64,000 nucleotides of DNA, from contig NZ_BLRH01000035.1 of NCBI RefSeq assembly GCF_025996515.1, positions 434,001 through 498,000 of the forward strand, given 5' to 3'. The notes below the pieces were generated by a model. It was not told the DNA's origin. It did not search any database and saw only the letters and a program-made list of their open reading frames with translations. Below, in pieces: positions 60,629-64,000 of this stretch. The stretch comes from Rhizohabitans arisaemae. GTDB taxonomy: Bacteria > Actinomycetota > Actinomycetes > Streptosporangiales > Streptosporangiaceae. The translations under genes were made by a program, and so were the position numbers. Every line of letters begins with the position of its first letter. Within the stretch, counting starts at the first letter, position 1.

Positions 60629-61797
60629 ACACGACCGTCGGCCATCGCCTCGCCGGTTTGCGGTCCGGTGAGCTCGGCCCACTCCCGGTGATCGTCGGCC
60701 TCGTGCTCATCGCGATCCTGTTCCAGCTGGCCAACGATCGATTCCTGTCACCGCAGAATCTCTTCAACCTGAGCCTGCAGATCGCGTCGACGGGCGTGAT
60801 CGCCCTCGGAATCGTGTTCGTGCTCATGATCGGTGAGATCGACCTGTCGGCGGGTGCCGTCAGCGGCGTCACCTCGGCGGGAATGGTCGTGCTGAACATT
60901 CGGTACGGCTGGGACCCCCTCCTGGCCGTCGTGCTCGCCGTCGTCCTGGGAGCCGCGATCGGATTGCTGCACGGCGTCGTCTTCAGCAGGCTCGGCGTTC
61001 CGTCGTTCGTCCTGACGCTCGGAGGGTTGCTGGCCTGGCAAGGCGTGCAGCTTCTGATCCTCGGCACCACCGGGGCGATCAACATCCCCTACGACGGCCT
61101 GATCGCGGCGCTCGCGAACACGGCCCTGCCGGCCTGGTGGGGCCACGTGCTCGCCGCCGTCTTCGTCGTGGTCTCCGCCGCGGCGATCCGCGTCGACGCG
61201 GCCCGTCGCCGTACCCGAGGTCTGTCGGAGCGCCCGGCGCTGGGATCGTGGATCCGTACGGCGATCGCCGCCGCCGTGATCGTCGCGGTGACCCTCGTGT
61301 TCCAGCAGTGGCGCGGCATTCCGCTGTCCCTCCTCATCTTCATCGGCCTCGTGCTCCTGGTCGAGCTCATGCTGCGGTACACCGTGTTCGGACGCCGGCT
61401 GGTCGCGGTAGGGGGGAACTCCGAGGCGGCCCGCCGTGCCGGTATCCGGGTCACCCTCGTGAAGGCCGCGGCCTTCAGCCTGTGTTCCGCGTTCGCGGCG
61501 TTCGGCGGGGTGCTCGCGGTGTCGCGACTGTTCGCGGTGAACCAGAACAGCGGAGGCAACGACGTCCTGCTGAACGCGATCGCCGCCGCGGTCATCGGCG
61601 GCACCAGCCTGTTCGGCGGGCGTGGGACCGCGTACTCGGCGCTGCTCGGCATGCTGGTGATCGGTGCCGTCTCGAACGGGATGGATCTGCTGAACCAGTC
61701 CTCGGCGACGAAGTTCATCATCACCGGGATCGTGCTGGTGGCGGCCGTGGTCATCGATTCGGTGGCGCATCGGCGAAGGAAGGTGAGCGGACGATGA
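60625..61797 (+). CDS. CUT2 sugar ABC transporter permease (RbsC-like)
   Basis: The protein has 390 residues from ATG 60625 and about ten membrane helices. The signature IGEIDLSAGAVSGVTS near residue 70 and the C-terminal GGTSLFGGRGTAYSALLG match RbsC/XylH. It forms the channel with the ATPase upstream. Confidence 0.9.
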   Translation: MNTTVGHRLAGLRSGELGPLPVIVGLVLIAILFQLANDRFLSPQNLFNLSLQIASTGVIALGIVFVLMIGEIDLSAGAVSGVTSAGMVVLNIRYGWDPLLAVVLAVVLGAAIGLLHGVVFSRLGVPSFVLTLGGLLAWQGVQLLILGTTGAINIPYDGLIAALANTALPAWWGHVLAAVFVVVSAAAIRVDAARRRTRGLSERPALGSWIRTAIAAAVIVAVTLVFQQWRGIPLSLLIFIGLVLLVELMLRYTVFGRRLVAVGGNSEAARRAGIRVTLVKAAAFSLCSAFAAFGGVLAVSRLFAVNQNSGGNDVLLNAIAAAVIGGTSLFGGRGTAYSALLGMLVIGAVSNGMDLLNQSSATKFIITGIVLVAAVVIDSVAHRRRKVSGR

Positions 61798-62849
61798 GCC
61801 TGGACGCGTTCCTGCGGCAGGGGTTCCTGCCGTTCGAGGCCGCGTTGCGACGCCAGCCGTCCGAGCTCACCCGCGTCGTCGCCACACTGCGATCGTCGGT
61901 GCGGAACGTACGGCGGGTGCCCGAGCGGCCGGTGTTCGTCGCGATCGGGGCGAGCCTGGCAGCCGTCGCCCCGGCGGTCGAGTTGCTCAGGGGCCACGGC
62001 ATCGCGGCTCGCCGGGTCAACGCGGCGGAACTCGAGCATCGCCCGTCGGCAGATCCGGGCGACCTGGTGGTCGCCGTGTCGCAATCCGGCCGCAGCCGGG
62101 AGACCGTGGGCGCCCTGCGGCATGTGACGTCACGCACCCTCGCGATCGTGAACGTGACGGATTCGCCTATCGCGGCGCGCACGGACGAGGCGATCCTGCT
62201 AGGTGACCTGCCGGACAGTCTCGCCTCGACGATCGGGTACACGGCGACCGTCGCGGCGGCGTCGATGCTCGCGGAGTCCTGGGCGCTCGGAGCTCCGTCT
62301 CCCCATTGGGATTCACTCGGCGATCGCCTCGCCGTGTTCCTGACAGCGGTACCTGACGAGATCACGCTCCTCGCGGAGCTGCTCGACGAAGCCCACGTCG
62401 TCGACGTCGTCGCGCCCGTGGAGCACCTGGGCGCGGCCGAGGCCGCCGCGCTCCTCCTGCGCGAGGTGCCTCGCGTGCCCGCGGCGCCGTTCGAGTCCCG
62501 CCAGTATCTGCACGGGTTGATGGAAGCGGCCGGCCCCGGCACACTCCACCTCGTCTTCGACGGGCCCGACAGCGTTCACCTGCTGCCGAGCCTGGCGAAG
62601 GGGTCGGGCCGGGTGCTGCGATTCGGATCGAACGCGACGACGTACGGGCCGGAGGGCGACGGCGTGCTCACGATCTCGCCACCGGCCGTGTCCGCCGCGG
62701 AAACGTCGATCTTCACCGCGGCGGTGCTTCAGCAGGCGGCCCGGCTCGTGTCGCGCTCGCGCTCGATCGACCCGGACGAGTTCCTGTTCCTCGACACAGA
62801 CATCAAACTCGGAGATGAGGTGGTCGAAGATAATGAGCCACGGAGATGA
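61794..62849 (+). CDS. SIS-domain aminosugar-phosphate protein
   Basis: The protein has 351 residues from ATG 61794. Two SIS folds cover about residues 25-180 and 190-340, with the phosphosugar-binding VAVSQSGRSRET (SQSGxxxxT) near residue 98. The layout matches the isomerase half of GlmS and AgaS/FrlB-type aldose-ketose isomerase-deaminases, without a glutaminase domain. In this operon it most likely converts an aminosugar-6-phosphate to a fructose-phosphate. Confidence 0.82.
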   Translation: MSLDAFLRQGFLPFEAALRRQPSELTRVVATLRSSVRNVRRVPERPVFVAIGASLAAVAPAVELLRGHGIAARRVNAAELEHRPSADPGDLVVAVSQSGRSRETVGALRHVTSRTLAIVNVTDSPIAARTDEAILLGDLPDSLASTIGYTATVAAASMLAESWALGAPSPHWDSLGDRLAVFLTAVPDEITLLAELLDEAHVVDVVAPVEHLGAAEAAALLLREVPRVPAAPFESRQYLHGLMEAAGPGTLHLVFDGPDSVHLLPSLAKGSGRVLRFGSNATTYGPEGDGVLTISPPAVSAAETSIFTAAVLQQAARLVSRSRSIDPDEFLFLDTDIKLGDEVVEDNEPRR

Positions 62850-62883
62850 TCGGCCGCAGCCGCGGCACGGAGAGGGGAACACG

Positions 62884-63684
62884 ATGGCGGACGGTTCGCT
62901 GCTGCACCGCAGAATCAGCGATGCGTTACGCGAGCAGATCGAGCGTGGGGAGCTGGCACGTGGCTCCCGCGTGCCATCGGAGCGCACCCTCGCGGAGCAG
63001 TTCGGCGTCAGCCGCCTGACGGTCAGACAGGCCCTCAAAGACCTCGAACTCGAGGGGCTCGTCCAGGTGATCGGCGGAATCCGGTGGATCACCCGCCTTG
63101 AGAGCTCGATCGAGGAGGGCGGATCGGGACTCGTGAGCTTCTCCGATCTGGCCGCCGCCAACGGATTCCGGGTGACCTCGCGGGTGCTCACGTACCAGAC
63201 GCGGTCGAGCACGCTCGACGAGGCCTCGGTGCTCGGGATCGCGCCCGGCGCCGACGTCATCGACCTGGCCCGTCTGCGCTTCCTCGACGGGGTGCCCGTC
63301 GTCGTCGACTACACCCTCATCCCCGAAGCGGTCGCCCCCGGCCTCGAGGGCGTCGACTTCACGACCGAATCGCTCTACGCGATCCTCGCCGAACGGTTCG
63401 GCGTCCACACCGTCAACGCGGAGTGCGTCATCGAGGCACGTGGGGCGAGCCCCGAGCTGGCCGAGTACCTCGGCTTGAGCGCGGGGGAGCCGATTCTGGA
63501 GATCATCCAGCTGATCTACGACGATCGCGGCCGCGTCGTCCAATCGGGCCGGAGCGTGTACCGCGGCGACCGATACCGTTTCCGCGCGCTCCTGGAGTCG
63601 GGCCGTGGTGCCAGGAGAACGGTCAACCGAGCCGTGGAGCGCGTGACCGACCCGTCGCCGAACTTCGGGAAGGTGCTGCGGTGA
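62884..63684 (+). CDS. GntR/HutC-type regulator (HTH plus UTRA)
   Basis: The protein has 266 residues from ATG 62884, with GAGAGGGG upstream; ATG 62833 is possible but less well placed. The GntR HTH (about 8-70, with GSRVPSERTLAEQFGVSRLTVRQAL as its core pattern) is followed by a UTRA ligand domain (about 85-240). UTRA domains sense sugar phosphates such as GlcNAc-6-P. It probably represses this operon at the palindrome at 57731-57757. Confidence 0.9.
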   Translation: MADGSLLHRRISDALREQIERGELARGSRVPSERTLAEQFGVSRLTVRQALKDLELEGLVQVIGGIRWITRLESSIEEGGSGLVSFSDLAAANGFRVTSRVLTYQTRSSTLDEASVLGIAPGADVIDLARLRFLDGVPVVVDYTLIPEAVAPGLEGVDFTTESLYAILAERFGVHTVNAECVIEARGASPELAEYLGLSAGEPILEIIQLIYDDRGRVVQSGRSVYRGDRYRFRALLESGRGARRTVNRAVERVTDPSPNFGKVLR

Positions 63685-64000
63685 GGATCTCCGCGAGCGG
63701 GGCGGTGATCTCGGGCGCCTGGGTCGCGGGCGACCTCGAGATCCATGACGGGCGGGTCGTACGCTGCGGACTCCCGGCGACGGGCAAGGGCGTCGTGCTG
63801 CCCGGGCTCATCGACGCCCATGTCTGCGGGTACGCGGGCGCCGACTTCAACACCGCGGACGCGGAAGGCATCGCGATCGCGCGCGCCGCGCTGCTGCGTG
63901 ACGGGGTGTTCGCGTTCCAGCCGACCGTCATCACCGATGACGTGGACGTGATGGTCCGCCAGTTCCGTCGGATCGCCGACGCGCCAGGCGAGGCGCACGG
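63681..64000 (+). CDS. nagA: N-acetylglucosamine-6-phosphate deacetylase, N-terminal part
   Basis: GTG 63681 overlaps the GntR stop (GTGA); the frame runs off the right edge. The visible 106 residues show the NagA pattern VLPGLIDAHVCGYAGADFNTADAEGI. The metal-site motif reads HVCG where most enzymes have HVHG, so the second His is Cys. NagA removes the acetyl group from GlcNAc-6-P, fitting the ROK kinase and SIS protein upstream. The catalytic Asp and the other metal ligands lie beyond the window. Confidence 0.85.
   Translation, partial: MRISASGAVISGAWVAGDLEIHDGRVVRCGLPATGKGVVLPGLIDAHVCGYAGADFNTADAEGIAIARAALLRDGVFAFQPTVITDDVDVMVRQFRRIADAPGEAH

Overview
The window is a high-GC actinomycete chromosome segment. 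The DUF574 SAM-methyltransferase, the WXG100/DUF1023 hydrolase with its lipoprotein partner, frequent GTG starts and many ATGA/GTGA start-stop overlaps suggest Streptosporangiaceae or a close relative; the family is inferred from gene content, not measured. No CRISPR array, rRNA, transposase or prophage structural gene was seen. Two tRNA-Lys(CTT) genes are present on opposite strands.

Layout. 1-3.6 kb: the end of a type I methionine aminopeptidase, then a three-gene operon (solute-binding/VWA fusion, membrane protein, PspA/IM30-like protein). 3.9-16 kb: an accessory island that looks like defence. It has a lower-GC DUF262 gene overlapping a HipA-family kinase; a glycosyltransferase divergent from a STAND-type ATPase/TPR/ADP-ribosylglycohydrolase fusion that is translationally coupled to a SIR2-family gene and converges on a NadD-type enzyme; a RecF/OLD-like ATPase coupled to a DUF4276 (Toprim-like) gene; and the remnant of a DUF234-type ATPase. 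16-21 kb: a secreted subtilase, an SRPBCC protein and tRNA-Lys. 22-32 kb: a peptide uptake and degradation locus (two-module Lrp regulator, alpha/beta hydrolase, M24 homologue, DppBC-type permeases, binding lipoprotein, M19 dipeptidase; two ATPase genes divergent). 34.6-40.4 kb: a TerB-N/C protein, a DUF2791-like ATPase and a DEAD/DEAH helicase, matching the Shango anti-phage system. 40.7-45.7 kb: a tandem duplication of a BtrH_N/C39-like papain-fold gene, a RibD/DHFR-like reductase, an ArsR-SRPBCC pair and a CAP protein. 45.8-47.2 kb: a probable copper-responsive locus with CsoR-like palindromes, a 30-residue Cys-rich peptide and a His-rich exported protein. 47.2-57.1 kb: pentapeptide-repeat protein, a peptidase-S51-like/CysRS-tail fusion, two RlpA-like double-psi barrel proteins (one behind a candidate structured RNA leader), M20 peptidase, DUF574 methyltransferase, DUF1023 hydrolase and a lipoprotein. 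57.3-64 kb: the second tRNA-Lys, then an amino-sugar operon with a strong palindromic operator (CUT2 binding protein, ROK kinase, ATPase, permease, SIS protein, GntR/UTRA regulator, start of nagA).

The most novel candidate is 8.1-13.1 kb: a sensor-like ATPase carrying an ADP-ribosylhydrolase, coupled to a NAD-consuming SIR2-like protein and neighboured by an NAD-biosynthetic enzyme. I infer a reversible ADP-ribosylation or NAD-depletion defence system with built-in reversal. Other leads are the three-way-junction RNA at 49449-49549, the Cys-rich mini-protein at 45880-45972, and the S51-like/CysRS-tail fusion.
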